A DNA stretch of 38,915 bases from Lysinibacillus piscis (lineage in GTDB: Bacteria; Bacillota; Bacilli; Bacillales_A; Planococcaceae): NCBI RefSeq assembly GCF_026012395.1, contig NZ_BRZA01000011.1, positions 1 to 38,915 on the forward strand, in the 5' to 3' direction. Under the pieces are notes generated by a model, which worked only from the letters and a program-made list of their open reading frames with translations, was not told the DNA's origin and ran no database searches. Positions within the stretch are counted from its first letter, which is position 1. Each line of letters opens with the position of its first letter. Shown in pieces: positions 1 to 8,092 of the stretch. The position numbers and the translations under genes were made by a program.

Positions 1-111
1 GCGTTAAAAGAAGCGATTGATACATATATTTGGTTCTATCATAACGAAAGGTACCAAGAAAGATTAAACGGCTTGAGCCCCTTAGAATACAGGGGGGCTC
101 AAGCCGCATAG
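1..111 (+). pseudogene. IS3-family transposase, C-terminal end only (cut by window edge)
   Basis: The window opens inside an open frame of 36 codons ending at TAG 109-111. The residues WFYHNERYQERLNGLSPLEYR are typical of the end of the integrase-core (rve) OrfB transposase of IS3/IS150-group elements, where a Y/F-H-N-x-R-x-Q stretch and a final SPxEYR motif are usual. Only the tail is visible, so it cannot be told whether the full transposase upstream is intact. A putative right terminal repeat of the element follows 18 bases later, which fits the normal layout. Confidence 0.8.
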
Positions 112-129
112 AATTTTTATTATTTCCGC

Positions 130-154
130 TGTCTACTTGACAGGGAGCAGTTCA
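130..154 (+). mobile_element. Putative right terminal inverted repeat of the IS3-family element
   Basis: This 25-bp stretch reads TGTCTACTTGACAGGGAGCA and ends in TTCA. The form TGTCTACTT followed by a G-rich core and a terminal CA resembles the right ends of IS150-group elements. It lies just past the transposase stop codon, as expected. The left end and any target-site duplication are outside the window, so the boundary is inferred from position and style only. Confidence 0.55.
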
Positions 155-305
155 ATTCAGTGATGGTATGCTGAATAGCCTTTTTTAGTTATGGGTTCAT
201 TTTAATAATCTGAAAATTTAATTGACTTCAACGTAGTATCTTTTAATACTAAAAGCTATAAAAATTTTTGCTATATGAGAAATGTTTCCAATTTACAGAA
301 AAATA

Positions 306-739
306 GCGAATGCGGCTGAACTGGTGGAACGATTCGCTCATTAGATACAAAGGTAAAGGTTCGAGTAGATGCTCGTCAGCACTTAGAAACGATTGTGCAA
401 AGCATTGCTACTATGCATGGAGCAAGAGCCGAAATTTCGTGGGAGCTAGGCTGTCCATCTGTGACGAATGATAAGCAATTGACGGCATTATCCAAACAAA
501 TAGCCAGTGAGGTTGTTGGCAAAGAGGGTGTGCAAGAGCTACCTGCACCAATGTTTGGCACAGAGGATTTCGCAGATTTTTCAGAGGCTGTCCCATCATC
601 CATGCAATTTATCGGTGTGCATAATCCAAGCTTTGGTGAAGTATTCCCACTGCATCATCCCCGCTTTAAGCTAGATGAGGATGCATTGATTTACGGTGTT
701 CGCTATTTCGAAAATATCGCACGTACTTTATGTCCATAA
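306..739 (+). pseudogene. Decayed M20-family amidohydrolase/peptidase (C-terminal part)
   Basis: From about 323 the frame reads GGTIRSLD, then VRVDARQHLETI, and ends with GTEDFADFSEAVPSSMQFIG and a HHPRFKLDEDALIYG segment. These are the dimerisation-to-C-terminal part of M20 peptidases, whose GxEDF metal-ligand motif is present. The N-terminal metal-binding half (HxD and related residues) is missing. Just upstream, ANAAEL (309-323) continues the family pattern in another frame, so a one-base deletion near 323 is likely. The first in-frame ATG (395) has no ribosome binding site and would give a 114-aa fragment. It lies next to an IS end, so insertion or deletion by that element probably destroyed the gene. 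Confidence 0.7.
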
Positions 740-763
740 AGCAAAGCAAAATGGAATTCAAAC

Positions 764-802
764 AAAAAGCGATTTAGTGCCTATACACTGAATCGCTTTT
801 TT
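764..802 (+). terminator. Intrinsic terminator after the M20 remnant
   Basis: A 16-bp stem (AAAAAGCGATTTAGTG against CACTGAATCGCTTTTT, one G-U pair) encloses a 6-nt loop and ends in a T run. It sits 25 bases beyond the remnant's stop codon. The A-run on the other side could also let it act on the minus strand, although the HAD gene ends more than 80 bases away. Confidence 0.8.
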
Positions 803-882
803 AAGGGTATTTAATTTAGACTATCGCTATTGTTTAGATAAAAGTAATGGTAACAGATTTTAAAGTGTTTGCTTATGAATCT

Positions 883-1719
883 TTAAAGTAAATATTTTTC
901 CAACGCTATAGCAATCCCATCCTCATTATTAGAAAGCGTAATTTCATTGGCTAGTGCTTTTAATTCCTCTACGGCATTACCCATTGCTACACCGATGCCT
1001 GCATATTCAATAATGGAGCGGTCATTGTGGCCATCACCAAACGAAATGATTTCTGCTGCTGTTATGCCAAGGGAAGGAAGAACGCTATCGAGTGCTTTCG
1101 CCTTATCAATGCCTTTATCGGTAAACTCAAAGTAAACAGCCGCTGTAAACATGCCACTTAGTGTATCTTTAAATGGCTCGTTCATCGCTTCAGCCACTTC
1201 CTGTAAGTAGGGAGGTTCGCCAGCGATTAAGATTTTATGTAATGGAAAATCTACAAAGGCAGCTAAATCATCTATTTCACAGAGCTTAAAGTTACCACCT
1301 CGTGCCTCGTATTCGATAATATTAAAATCACCTGTTGGCAGATGTAAAATATGGTCATAGACATTGTTGACGTATAAATAATCATCCTTATCAATCATTG
1401 GCTTGACCTTGAATTGCTTAATATGCTCTAATACCTTTTTCGCATCTTCTATTGCAATTGTCTGATTGAATAAAATTTCGTTTGTGCGACAATCTGTTAC
1501 ACAAGCGCCATTAAAGGACACAATCAATCCTTCATATTTGTCCATTTCTAATTCTTTTACAAGCTTATGCATACCAGTTGTTGGTCTGCCAGAGGCTAAA
1601 ATGACCTTAATCCCTTTTTGCTGTGCGGTCATCAGTGCTTGCTTCGTTTTGTCTGATATAACTTTTTGATCGTTTAACAAAGTACCATCAATATCTAATA
1701 CAATGGCTTTAATCGTCAT
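883..1719 (-). CDS. Cof-type HAD-IIB family phosphatase
   Basis: This is a 278-aa cytoplasmic hydrolase of the haloacid dehalogenase superfamily, subclass IIB. HAD motif I is DIDGTLL near residue 9, with D9 the expected nucleophile. Motif II is ASGRPTTG around residue 42. The C-terminal GDGHNDRSIIEYAG motif IV, followed by GVAMGNAVEELKALA, supplies the Mg2+-binding acids. The length and the alpha/beta cap between motifs II and III fit Cof/YidA/YkrA-type sugar-phosphate or flavin-phosphate phosphatases; the substrate cannot be read from sequence. The start has a good GGAGGAG site 7-8 bases upstream. It stands alone on the minus strand, with no evident operon partner. Confidence 0.9.
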   Translation of the reverse strand: MTIKAIVLDIDGTLLNDQKVISDKTKQALMTAQQKGIKVILASGRPTTGMHKLVKELEMDKYEGLIVSFNGACVTDCRTNEILFNQTIAIEDAKKVLEHIKQFKVKPMIDKDDYLYVNNVYDHILHLPTGDFNIIEYEARGGNFKLCEIDDLAAFVDFPLHKILIAGEPPYLQEVAEAMNEPFKDTLSGMFTAAVYFEFTDKGIDKAKALDSVLPSLGITAAEIISFGDGHNDRSIIEYAGIGVAMGNAVEELKALANEITLSNNEDGIAIALEKYLL

Positions 1720-2007
1720 CTACCATTCTCCTCCTTCATATGGATGAACTAACTGCATTAATCATAGAGGATAGCATGTAGCTTGTAAATAAAATGGACT
1801 AGAAGAATGAATTTACGGGATATACGGATAGATTGCGAATCATGATTTTGTTATATTGGCAACAGATGGTATTGACTTATGTAAATATGTTGGTTAATAA
1901 GGTTATAAAAAGGTTTTTATCCAAAAAATGAAACTTATTATTCGTCAGAAACGTAGTCATAGTAACAATTGATATTGCGAGGAATCAGGAAAAAGGGAGG
2001 GCTAAAT

Positions 2008-2223
2008 ATGTCATTAAAAAAAGCAACGGAGCAGGAGCGTTTGGCGATTGGAAAGGCGGCAAGATTGAGCTGTATCTTTTATATAAGTGCACTTATTATT
2101 TGGCTTATTTATGATTTAGTCGTAACAGGTAGTTGGGAAATACAAGTGCTGTTAATTACTATAGGAAATTTAATTTTCTTTAGTAGTCAGCGTTATTTTC
2201 TAAAGAAAAATAAAGTGGCTTGA
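2008..2223 (+). CDS. Small membrane protein of unknown function
   Basis: This is a 71-aa protein. ATG 2008 was chosen because AAAGGGAGGG lies 7 bases upstream; an upstream in-frame ATG at 1969 has no such site. A short charged N-terminus (KKATEQERLAIGKAARL) precedes two hydrophobic segments of about 20 residues (CIFYISALIIWLIYDLVV and IQVLLITIGNLIFF), and the tail is basic (RYFLKKNK). The likely topology is a hairpin with both ends inside. No family is recognised, and the neighbours give no functional hint. Confidence 0.7.
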   Translation: MSLKKATEQERLAIGKAARLSCIFYISALIIWLIYDLVVTGSWEIQVLLITIGNLIFFSSQRYFLKKNKVA

Positions 2224-2273
2224 ATGTAATATATGTCATACAGTAATCTTGGAGAACTGTGCTTGTTTGTTGA

Positions 2274-2435
2274 AATAAACTGTTTATTACATTATTTGGA
2301 TTTGTGGTCATTTTGACAGACTTAAAACAAAATCATATATGGCTATGGAGTTTTTTGCTGGTGATTGGTTTATATATGCTATTTGAAGGCTTATTGCAAC
2401 AAAAGCAAAGCACAGAAAAGCTATCCAAATTTTGA
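2274..2435 (+). pseudogene. Possible remnant of a small two-TM protein (no start codon)
   Basis: A frame open from 2274 to TGA 2433-2435 reads LFITLFGFVVILTDL, then NHIWLWSFLLVIGLYMLFEGLLQ and a polar QKQSTEKLSKF tail. The pattern of two hydrophobic helices with a short loop resembles small Bacillus membrane proteins of the DUF3953 type. There is no ATG and no ribosome binding site. The only early non-standard starts are a CTG at 2280 and a GTG at 2301, and an in-frame stop lies just before 2274. It is most likely a 5'-truncated remnant, or possibly chance. Confidence 0.3.
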
Positions 2436-2450
2436 GTGGATAGCTTTTCT
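2414..2450. terminator. Hairpin terminator at the 3' end of ackA
   Basis: A perfect 14-bp stem (AGAAAAGCTATCCA and its complement) has a 9-nt loop and lies 6 bases beyond the ackA stop codon. The outer part of the stem supplies T-rich sequence on both strands, so it can end ackA transcription from the right and any rightward transcript from 2008-2435. Confidence 0.7.
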
Positions 2451-2455
2451 ATATT

Positions 2456-3649
2456 TTAAAGTGCTGCTAAACGGACAACATCACGAGCAATCATCACTTC
2501 TTCATTTGTTGGAATGACGATGACCTTTACTGGTGAATGTGGATAGCTGATAAACTGCTCCTTGCCACGCACATTATTTAAAGCAGGGTCCCAATAGACG
2601 CCCATAAATTCAAGTCCACGTAAAATGCGTGCACGAGAGGCAATATCATTTTCCCCGATGCCAGCAGTAAAGATAATGGCATCTACGCCAGACATACGAG
2701 CAGCATACGAGCCAATGTATTTGTGAATGCGGTTAGCGAATATTTCAAGTGCTGTAATAGCACGTTCATTGCCTTCTTCTGCGGCTATTGATAAATCTCG
2801 TAAGTCGCTGGATAAACCTGATACGCCAAGCATCCCACTTTTTTTATTTAAAATATCAAGCACTTCATCTACTGTTTTCCCTGTTTTATCCATAATGAAT
2901 GGAATTAAGGCAGGGTCAATGTTCCCAGAGCGTGTGCCCATAGCAACACCAGCTAATGGTGTAAAGCCCATTGATGTATCGATGGATTTCCCACCTTCAA
3001 TGGCTGCAATACTTGCTCCATTGCCAAGATGGCATGAAATCAGACGAAGATTTTCAAGTGGGCGTCCTAATAAAGTCGCAGCACGTTCAGCTACATATTT
3101 ATGCGATGTTCCATGGAAGCCATATTTTCGGATTCCATAATCTTTGTAAAATTCATAAGGCAAACTATATAAGAACGATTTTTCTGGCATTGTTTGATGG
3201 AATGCTGTATCGAATACTGCAATGGCTGGTACGTTTGGTAAGACATTACGGAAAGTGCGAATACCAATGATGTTGGCTGGATTATGAAGTGGAGCCAACT
3301 CAGAAAGTTCTTCAATTTCTGCCAGTACCATATCATCAATTATGACTGAATCATTGAATTTTTCACCACCATGTACAACACGATGACCGATACCATCAAT
3401 TTCATCTAGTGATTGGACAATACCGTTTGCAATTAGCTTGGATAGCAACATTTGAACCGCAACAGTATGGTCTGGAATATCTACTATTTCTGTATCAGTA
3501 GTACCATCTAGATTAGCAATAGTAAAGATGCTATCTGTTAAACCAATTCGTTCGACGATTCCTTTTGTGAGCACAGTTTCTTGTGGCATTTCAAATAGTT
3601 GAAACTTTAATGATGAGCTTCCTGCATTGATTGCGATTATTTTAGACAT
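2456..3649 (-). CDS. ackA: Acetate kinase
   Basis: This is a 397-aa cytoplasmic enzyme that converts acetyl phosphate and ADP to acetate and ATP, the last step of the Pta-AckA overflow pathway. The acetate/propionate kinase signature NAGSSSLK is at residues 8-15 and GHRVVHGGE at 88-96. The [10 protein letters not shown] segment, the [10 protein letters not shown] motif and the C-terminal FTAGIGEN phosphate-binding loop are all intact. Length is standard. TAAGGAGG lies 7 bases before the start. The gene is monocistronic, with a sigma-A-type promoter and a cre-like site upstream, consistent with the CcpA activation known for ackA in B. subtilis. Confidence 0.97.
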   Translation of the reverse strand: MSKIIAINAGSSSLKFQLFEMPQETVLTKGIVERIGLTDSIFTIANLDGTTDTEIVDIPDHTVAVQMLLSKLIANGIVQSLDEIDGIGHRVVHGGEKFNDSVIIDDMVLAEIEELSELAPLHNPANIIGIRTFRNVLPNVPAIAVFDTAFHQTMPEKSFLYSLPYEFYKDYGIRKYGFHGTSHKYVAERAATLLGRPLENLRLISCHLGNGASIAAIEGGKSIDTSMGFTPLAGVAMGTRSGNIDPALIPFIMDKTGKTVDEVLDILNKKSGMLGVSGLSSDLRDLSIAAEEGNERAITALEIFANRIHKYIGSYAARMSGVDAIIFTAGIGENDIASRARILRGLEFMGVYWDPALNNVRGKEQFISYPHSPVKVIVIPTNEEVMIARDVVRLAAL

Positions 3650-3685
3650 GGGGTTTCCTCCTTAAAGATTGACCAAATTACTTCT

Positions 3686-3714
3686 ATCATAGAGGATTAA
3701 CATATTATCGACAA
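3686..3714 (-). promoter_or_regulatory. ackA promoter
   Basis: Read on the minus strand, TTGTCG (3714-3709), a 17-bp spacer and TATGAT (3691-3686) form a good sigma-A promoter. Transcription would begin near 3679, about 30 bases before the ackA start codon. Confidence 0.65.
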
Positions 3715-3729
3715 GATATTACCCTTTGC

Positions 3730-3743
3730 GTGAATCGCTTACA
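3730..3743 (-). promoter_or_regulatory. cre-like site upstream of the ackA promoter
   Basis: On the minus strand TGTAAGCGATTCAC matches the first ten positions of the catabolite-responsive element TGWAANCGNTNWCA; its last half-site is shifted by one base. The centre is about 57 bp upstream of the predicted start point, which is where CcpA activates ackA in B. subtilis. The match is imperfect, so the call rests partly on position. Confidence 0.4.
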
Positions 3744-3842
3744 GAAAAAATATTATGTTGTCAATGTCCTCTTTTCACAGTGTATCATTTTTTCACATCA
3801 ATAACGGTGCTAATATGCAACAAATTGTGGACGATTTAAGCA

Positions 3843-3880
3843 TAAAAAAGCCTAGACACACAATGAAAGGAATGTCTAGG
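3843..3880 (-). terminator. Terminator of the sulfate ABC transporter operon
   Basis: On the minus strand the 8-bp stem CCTAGACA/TGTCTAGG has a 14-nt loop and is followed by CTTTTTTATG. It lies 13 bases past the cysA stop codon. Confidence 0.75.
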
Positions 3881-3892
3881 TAGGGATTTTGA

Positions 3893-4963
3893 TTAAATAG
3901 AAAAATCTTCTGGGATAAAGACCTTTAGTTGCTTTGGCTTCACGAATACATGGTCACCAATGGCTAATTGTAGGTTAATGAATTGTTCCTTTGGTAGCTC
4001 AGCCTCTAAAAATTCCTCTGTATCCTCACGGCGTAGTTCAATTTGTACAATTGGTCCAAGTAAATGAATATGGCTTACTTTCGCAGGCACAGTCCCCGCA
4101 ATATTTGTTTTTTCAATTTGAATATCGTGTGGACGTACATAGCCAACTGCGTGATCCTCTGTATGTGCTTCAGTATTTGGTACATCAATGGAAAACTCAC
4201 CATGCATTAATTTCCCATTATGTAAGCGACCTTTAAAGAGATTGACATTACCTAAGAAATCATAGACAAATGGACTTTTTGGATTAGTATATACTTCATC
4301 TGGGCTACCGATTTGTTCAATTTTGCCGTTATTCATGACCACAATACGATCAGCCACATCTAATGCTTCCTCTTGGTCATGTGTCACGAAAATGCTTGTA
4401 ATATGAAAATCATCATGTAGTTTGCGCAACCAACGACGTAATTCCTTACGCACCTTTGCATCCAGTGCACCAAATGGTTCATCTAGTAAAAGCACCTTTG
4501 GCTCAACGGCTAGTGCTCGAGCAAGTGCCACACGTTGTCGTTGTCCACCTGAGAGCTGTGTTGGGTAACGCTCTGCAAAATTTTCGAGCTTCACTAATTG
4601 TAAAAGCTCCATTACTTTATTTTTAATTTCTGCTTTAGGTGGTCGTGTTTTACGGGGGCGCACCTTTAGCCCATAAGCAACATTGTCAAAGACGGTCATA
4701 TGGCGGAATAGGGCATAATGCTGAAAGACAAAGCCAACATTACGTTCCTTGGGATGACGCTCTGTCATAGATTGCCCATCAAATAATATTTCACCGACAT
4801 CAGAGGTTTCTAGCCCTGCAATGACGCGTAGTAAAGAGGTTTTACCAGAACCCGATGGACCGAGAAGAGCGACTAATTCTCCTGATTGAATATGAAGTGA
4901 TACATCCTGTAAAGCTTGAAAGGAACCAAATTTTTTCGATACATTTTGAATATGGATACTCAT
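3893..4963 (-). CDS. cysA: Sulfate/thiosulfate ABC transporter ATP-binding protein
   Basis: This is the 356-aa ATPase that powers sulfate uptake, acting on the inner face of the membrane as a dimer with CysT and CysW. Walker A is GPSGSGKTS at residues 35-43, the Q-loop Q81 follows FVF, the signature LSGGQ is at 137-141, Walker B VLLLDEP at 157-163 and the H-loop histidine at about 195. After residue 235 a TOBE-like regulatory domain follows ([10 protein letters not shown]), as in CysA/PotA-type ATPases. It is last in the sbp-cysT-cysW-cysA operon, 18 bases after cysW. Substrate specificity is inferred from the operon and from the neighbouring sulfate-assimilation genes. Confidence 0.93.
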   Translation of the reverse strand: MSIHIQNVSKKFGSFQALQDVSLHIQSGELVALLGPSGSGKTSLLRVIAGLETSDVGEILFDGQSMTERHPKERNVGFVFQHYALFRHMTVFDNVAYGLKVRPRKTRPPKAEIKNKVMELLQLVKLENFAERYPTQLSGGQRQRVALARALAVEPKVLLLDEPFGALDAKVRKELRRWLRKLHDDFHITSIFVTHDQEEALDVADRIVVMNNGKIEQIGSPDEVYTNPKSPFVYDFLGNVNLFKGRLHNGKLMHGEFSIDVPNTEAHTEDHAVGYVRPHDIQIEKTNIAGTVPAKVSHIHLLGPIVQIELRREDTEEFLEAELPKEQFINLQLAIGDHVFVKPKQLKVFIPEDFSI

Positions 4964-4981
4964 GTCCGCAATCCTCCTTTG

Positions 4982-5845
4982 TTAATTCGATTTTGATTTC
5001 CATGCAACTACATCTTTAATAATCAATGTGATAATCGCAAATATACTCATAATAGACGCTACGGCAAAGGCTGCTGAAAATTGATATTCATTGTATAAAA
5101 TTTCAATATGAAGTGGCATCGTATTGGTCATGCCACGAATATGCCCTGAGACGACGGATACTGCACCAAACTCCCCAATTGCTCGTGCATTACAGAGAAT
5201 TAGCCCATAGACAAGACCCCATTTAATATTGGGCAATGTGACATACCAAAATGTTTTCCAGCCACTAGCACCGAGCGAGATGGATGCTTCTTCCTCTGAC
5301 GTGCCCTGTGTTTGCATTAATGGAATTAGCTCACGTGCCACGAAAGGCAATGTCACAAAAACGGTAGCGAGCACAATACCAGGTAAGGCAAAAACGATTT
5401 TAATATCGTTGGCAAAAAGCCAATCACCGAATACGCCTTGTGCGCCAAATAATAAAATAAAGATTAATCCCGCAATAACAGGTGAAACGGCGAACGGTAA
5501 GTCGACAATGGTAAGCAATAAATTTTTCCCTTTGAAATGAAATTTTGTTAAAGCCCAAGCGGCCATCACACCAAAAATCGCATTGAGTGGTACAGCGATA
5601 ACAACCACAATCAGTGTCAGCTTAATAGCAGCCAGCGCATCTGGATGTGTGATAGCTGCAAAATAAACATCTACACCACTTTGAAAGGCTGCCGCAAAAA
5701 TCGATACGAGTGGTAAGACGATAAAGAAAGATAAGAAAAGTAAGGCAATCGCTGTTAATGTATAACGAACGAAGCGTGGCTCCTGTAGTGCAGCAGATTT
5801 CGTCGCAGTAGGAGCCGATTTTTGTAAAAATGTAGATTGTTCCAT
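4982..5845 (-). CDS. cysW: Sulfate ABC transporter permease CysW
   Basis: This 287-aa inner-membrane permease is one half of the sulfate channel. After a polar 30-residue N-terminus there are about six hydrophobic segments. The cytoplasmic coupling loop carries the EAA-type motif (EEEASISLGASGWKTFWYVTLP), followed by the strongly conserved GEFGAVSVVSG stretch characteristic of CysT/CysW proteins. It lies 9 bases downstream of cysT and 18 bases upstream of cysA, with a GGAGGT site before its ATG. Confidence 0.92.
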   Translation of the reverse strand: MEQSTFLQKSAPTATKSAALQEPRFVRYTLTAIALLFLSFFIVLPLVSIFAAAFQSGVDVYFAAITHPDALAAIKLTLIVVVIAVPLNAIFGVMAAWALTKFHFKGKNLLLTIVDLPFAVSPVIAGLIFILLFGAQGVFGDWLFANDIKIVFALPGIVLATVFVTLPFVARELIPLMQTQGTSEEEASISLGASGWKTFWYVTLPNIKWGLVYGLILCNARAIGEFGAVSVVSGHIRGMTNTMPLHIEILYNEYQFSAAFAVASIMSIFAIITLIIKDVVAWKSKSN

Positions 5846-5854
5846 ATTGACCTC

Positions 5855-6688
5855 CTAATGGACAAAGCGACGATTTGCTAGCCATTGTATGATATTAATC
5901 GTAAATAATAAAACAAAGGATGTCACCAGCATGACAACAGCAATAGCGGTAGCTCCTGCATAATCATATTGCTCAAGCTTTGTCATAATAAGCAAAGGTG
6001 TAATTTCTGTTTTCATCGGCATATTGCCAGCGATAAAAACAACGGAGCCATACTCGCCAAGTGCGCGGGCAAAGGCTAAGGAAAAGCCTGTTAAAATCGC
6101 TGGAATCAGCTCTGGAAAAATAACCTTCCAAATTGTTTGCCATCTTGTAGCGCCTAGACTAGCAGATGCTTCTTCAACTTCAACCTGAATATTTTGTAGA
6201 ACAGGTTGTACAGTGCGCACAACAAATGGTAGCCCAATAAATGTAAGGGCGATAATAATACCGAGTGGTGTAAAGGCAATTTTAAAATCGAAAAATTGCC
6301 CAATCCAGCCTTTTGGTGCATAGAGAGAGGTTAAAGCAATCCCTGCGACAGCCGTTGGTAAGGCAAAGGGTAAATCGACTAGTCCATCTATCAATCGTTT
6401 GAAAGGAAATTGATACCGTACAAGCACCCAAGCAATAATTGTGCCAAATAGCGCATTGATTAAACCAGCAGCCAGTGCCGTGCCGAAGCTTATTTTGTAA
6501 GAAGCAACAACACGACGGTCTGTGATAATATGCCAAAATTCCTGCCAGCTTAAAGACATCGTTTGGAGAAAAATCATCGATAGTGGTAAGACGACTAATA
6601 AACTAACATAGAGCATTGTATAGCCTAAAGAAAGGTGGAAGCCTGGAATAATGCGACGTGATTTTTTATTGATTGTTAAACTGCTCAT
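5855..6688 (-). CDS. cysT: Sulfate ABC transporter permease CysT
   Basis: This 277-aa integral membrane protein pairs with CysW. Six predicted helices begin at about residue 20. The DLPFALPTAVAGIAL segment and the EAA loop (EEASASLGATRWQTIWKVIFP), followed by ARALGEYGSVVFIAGN, are hallmarks of the CysT (CysU) subunit. An AAGGAGA site lies before the start. The gene starts 13 bases after the end of the sulfate-binding lipoprotein gene, and only 9 bases separate it from cysW. Confidence 0.92.
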   Translation of the reverse strand: MSSLTINKKSRRIIPGFHLSLGYTMLYVSLLVVLPLSMIFLQTMSLSWQEFWHIITDRRVVASYKISFGTALAAGLINALFGTIIAWVLVRYQFPFKRLIDGLVDLPFALPTAVAGIALTSLYAPKGWIGQFFDFKIAFTPLGIIIALTFIGLPFVVRTVQPVLQNIQVEVEEASASLGATRWQTIWKVIFPELIPAILTGFSLAFARALGEYGSVVFIAGNMPMKTEITPLLIMTKLEQYDYAGATAIAVVMLVTSFVLLFTINIIQWLANRRFVH

Positions 6689-6701
6689 TCATTAGGTCTC
6701 C

Positions 6702-7754
6702 TTATTGAGGTACATAAATTTCATCGAATGTACCACCATCTTTGAAATGCTTTGTTTGAGCTTCTTGCCAGCCACCAAAATCATCGATGGATACAAGCTC
6801 AAGCTGTGGGAATTGATCTTGATATTTAGCTAAAATTTCTTCATTGCGAGGACGATAGTAATTTTTGGCTGCAATTTCTTGCCCCTCTTTGCTATATAAA
6901 TGTTTTAAATAAGCTTCTGCTACCTCACGAGTACCGTGTTTATCAACAATTTTGTCCACTACTGCAACAGGAGGCTCAGCTAAAATACTCAAAGAAGGTG
7001 TCACGATTTCAAATTCATCTTTGTTTTGTTCTTGTAAGGATAAATAGGCTTCATTTTCCCATGCAATTAGCACATCCCCAATTTCTCGCTCGACAAATGT
7101 TGTCGTTGCCCCACGAGCTCCAGAGTCAAGTACCTCTACATTGCTATATAAAGATTTCATAAATTTTTTGATTTGCGCTTCATCATTGTCATATAATTTC
7201 GCCGCATATGCCCAAGCAGCTAAATAATTCCAACGTGCGCCACCAGATGTTTTTGGGTTTGGTGTAATAACAGATACATCATCTTTCGTTAAATCACGCC
7301 AATCTTTAATGCCTTTTGGGTTGCCCTTGCGCACTAAAAAGACAATAGTTGAAGTATACGGAGTAGAGTTATTATCGAATTCCGTTTGCCAATCTTTGTT
7401 TAATAAATCGCGAGCTTGTGCGATTTCATCAATATCGTAAGCAAGTGCCAATGTGACCACATCAGCCTCTAAGCCATCAATGACTGCTCGCCCTTGTTTA
7501 CCAGAGCCACCATGTGATTGGTTAATGGTAACGGTTTGCCCTGTTTCCTCCTTCCATTTTTGTGCGAAATCTTTGTTGAATTCATCGTAAAGCTCACGAG
7601 TTGGATCGTAAGACACATTGAATAGCTCGATGGCTTTTTCTTTTTCGCCACTATCTGCACTTTTGTCTGAGGAGCTGCTATTGCAGCCTGTTAGCGCCAA
7701 TGTTAAAGTCGATAGCAACGCTAGTGATTGTAAAAAATGTTTTCTTTTGCTCAT
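6702..7754 (-). CDS. sbp: Sulfate-binding lipoprotein of the ABC importer
   Basis: This 350-aa extracytoplasmic receptor would be anchored by a lipid. The start at 7754 was chosen because AAAGGAGCG lies just upstream and the protein then begins with a classic lipoprotein signal (MSKRKHF, hydrophobic core, LTGC with Cys24); an upstream frame to 7844 only runs back through the leader hairpins. The mature part carries [27 protein letters not shown] and [14 protein letters not shown], the sulfate-binding loops of the SBP/CysP family. It heads the operon sbp-cysT-cysW-cysA and is preceded by a terminator hairpin within the leader, so read-through probably sets expression. Confidence 0.92.
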   Translation of the reverse strand: MSKRKHFLQSLALLSTLTLALTGCNSSSSDKSADSGEKEKAIELFNVSYDPTRELYDEFNKDFAQKWKEETGQTVTINQSHGGSGKQGRAVIDGLEADVVTLALAYDIDEIAQARDLLNKDWQTEFDNNSTPYTSTIVFLVRKGNPKGIKDWRDLTKDDVSVITPNPKTSGGARWNYLAAWAYAAKLYDNDEAQIKKFMKSLYSNVEVLDSGARGATTTFVEREIGDVLIAWENEAYLSLQEQNKDEFEIVTPSLSILAEPPVAVVDKIVDKHGTREVAEAYLKHLYSKEGQEIAAKNYYRPRNEEILAKYQDQFPQLELVSIDDFGGWQEAQTKHFKDGGTFDEIYVPQ

Positions 7755-7781
7755 GAAAAATCGCTCCTTTTTGTTGAAAAA

Positions 7782-7823
7782 TAAAAAAGACCATTTATCT
7801 TGATTGAAAATAAGATAATGGCC
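7782..7823 (-). terminator. Attenuator hairpin in the sbp leader
   Basis: On the minus strand GGCCATTATCTT (7823-7812) pairs with AAGATAAATGGTC (7801-7789), with one bulged A and one G-U pair, and is followed by TTTTTTAT. It lies between the predicted sbp promoter and the sbp start codon, so it would stop transcription before the operon unless it is overridden. The conserved leader module at 7821-7841 abuts and slightly overlaps its 5' arm. Confidence 0.75.
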
Positions 7824-7841
7824 TTCAGTTTCTCTGATCAG
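7821..7841 (-). promoter_or_regulatory. Shared 21-nt leader RNA module, sbp copy
   Basis: Read on the minus strand: CUGA, the stem arm UCAG, the loop AGAAA, the stem arm CUGA, then AGGC. It has exactly the same layout and length as the copy in the cysH leader (8093-8113), with 15 of 21 identical bases; two of the four stem pairs differ by compensatory changes. The final GGC forms the base of the attenuator stem. The role is inferred: a likely recognition element for a regulator or ligand that controls termination. Confidence 0.55.
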
Positions 7842-7866
7842 CATGTTATGTGTGATATGTTTCTAT

Positions 7867-7895
7867 ACATTAAACGTACATTTCCGATTAGTCAA
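7867..7895 (-). promoter_or_regulatory. sbp operon promoter
   Basis: On the minus strand TTGACT (7895-7890), a 17-bp spacer and TAATGT (7872-7867) predict a start near 7860 and a leader of roughly 105 nt before sbp. The -35 lies in the string GTTGACTA, which also occurs in the divergent cysH promoter. Confidence 0.55.
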
Positions 7896-7996
7896 CAAGG
7901 AATTTAAAAAATTTTAATTCGTGTCGTTAATATATGTCCACAATAGAGGGAATGTGATAGAAAAATGTATCATTTATAAAAAAATTAAAAACCTAG
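7896..7996. other. Region between the divergent sbp and cysH promoters
   Basis: About 100 bases of very AT-rich sequence with no open frame. An imperfect palindrome lies at 7900-7920 (GAATT and AATTC ends with an A/T core) and could be an operator for a transcription factor. I could not match it confidently to a known site such as CymR. Confidence 0.3.
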
Positions 7997-8026
7997 TTGA
8001 CTACTTGGTGTACTGTGGTATATATT
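7997..8026 (+). promoter_or_regulatory. cysH operon promoter
   Basis: TTGACT at 7997-8002 and TATATT at 8021-8026 are 18 bp apart; TATATA at 8019 gives 16 bp. Transcription would start near 8033-8037, giving a leader of about 150 nt that contains two structured elements and a terminator. Confidence 0.55.
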
Positions 8027-8040
8027 TGTTAATAAGAAAA

Positions 8041-8081
8041 ATGATTGCGACATGAGGTAGCAAATACCAGTGTGTAATCAT
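8041..8081 (+). promoter_or_regulatory. Extended stem-loop at the 5' end of the cysH leader RNA
   Basis: ATGATT (8041-8046) pairs with AATCAT (8076-8081). The stem continues with GCG against TGT (two G-U pairs) and, past a bulged A, CA against TG. Inside, GGTA (8056-8059) pairs with TACC (8065-8068) around the loop GCAAA. It begins within a few bases of the predicted transcript start. No match to S-box, T-box or other leader consensus was seen. Confidence 0.4.
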
Positions 8082-8092
8082 AGAATAGTAGG

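Noticed and set aside
155..185. Terminator-like hairpin just after the IS end (ATTCAG/CTGAAT)
   Set aside because: Stem of only six pairs and the T run is separated from it; too weak to support.
7755..7844. N-terminal extension of Sbp starting at 7844
   Set aside because: The extension is translated through the leader module and attenuator hairpin; the start at 7754 has its own ribosome binding site and gives a proper lipoprotein signal.
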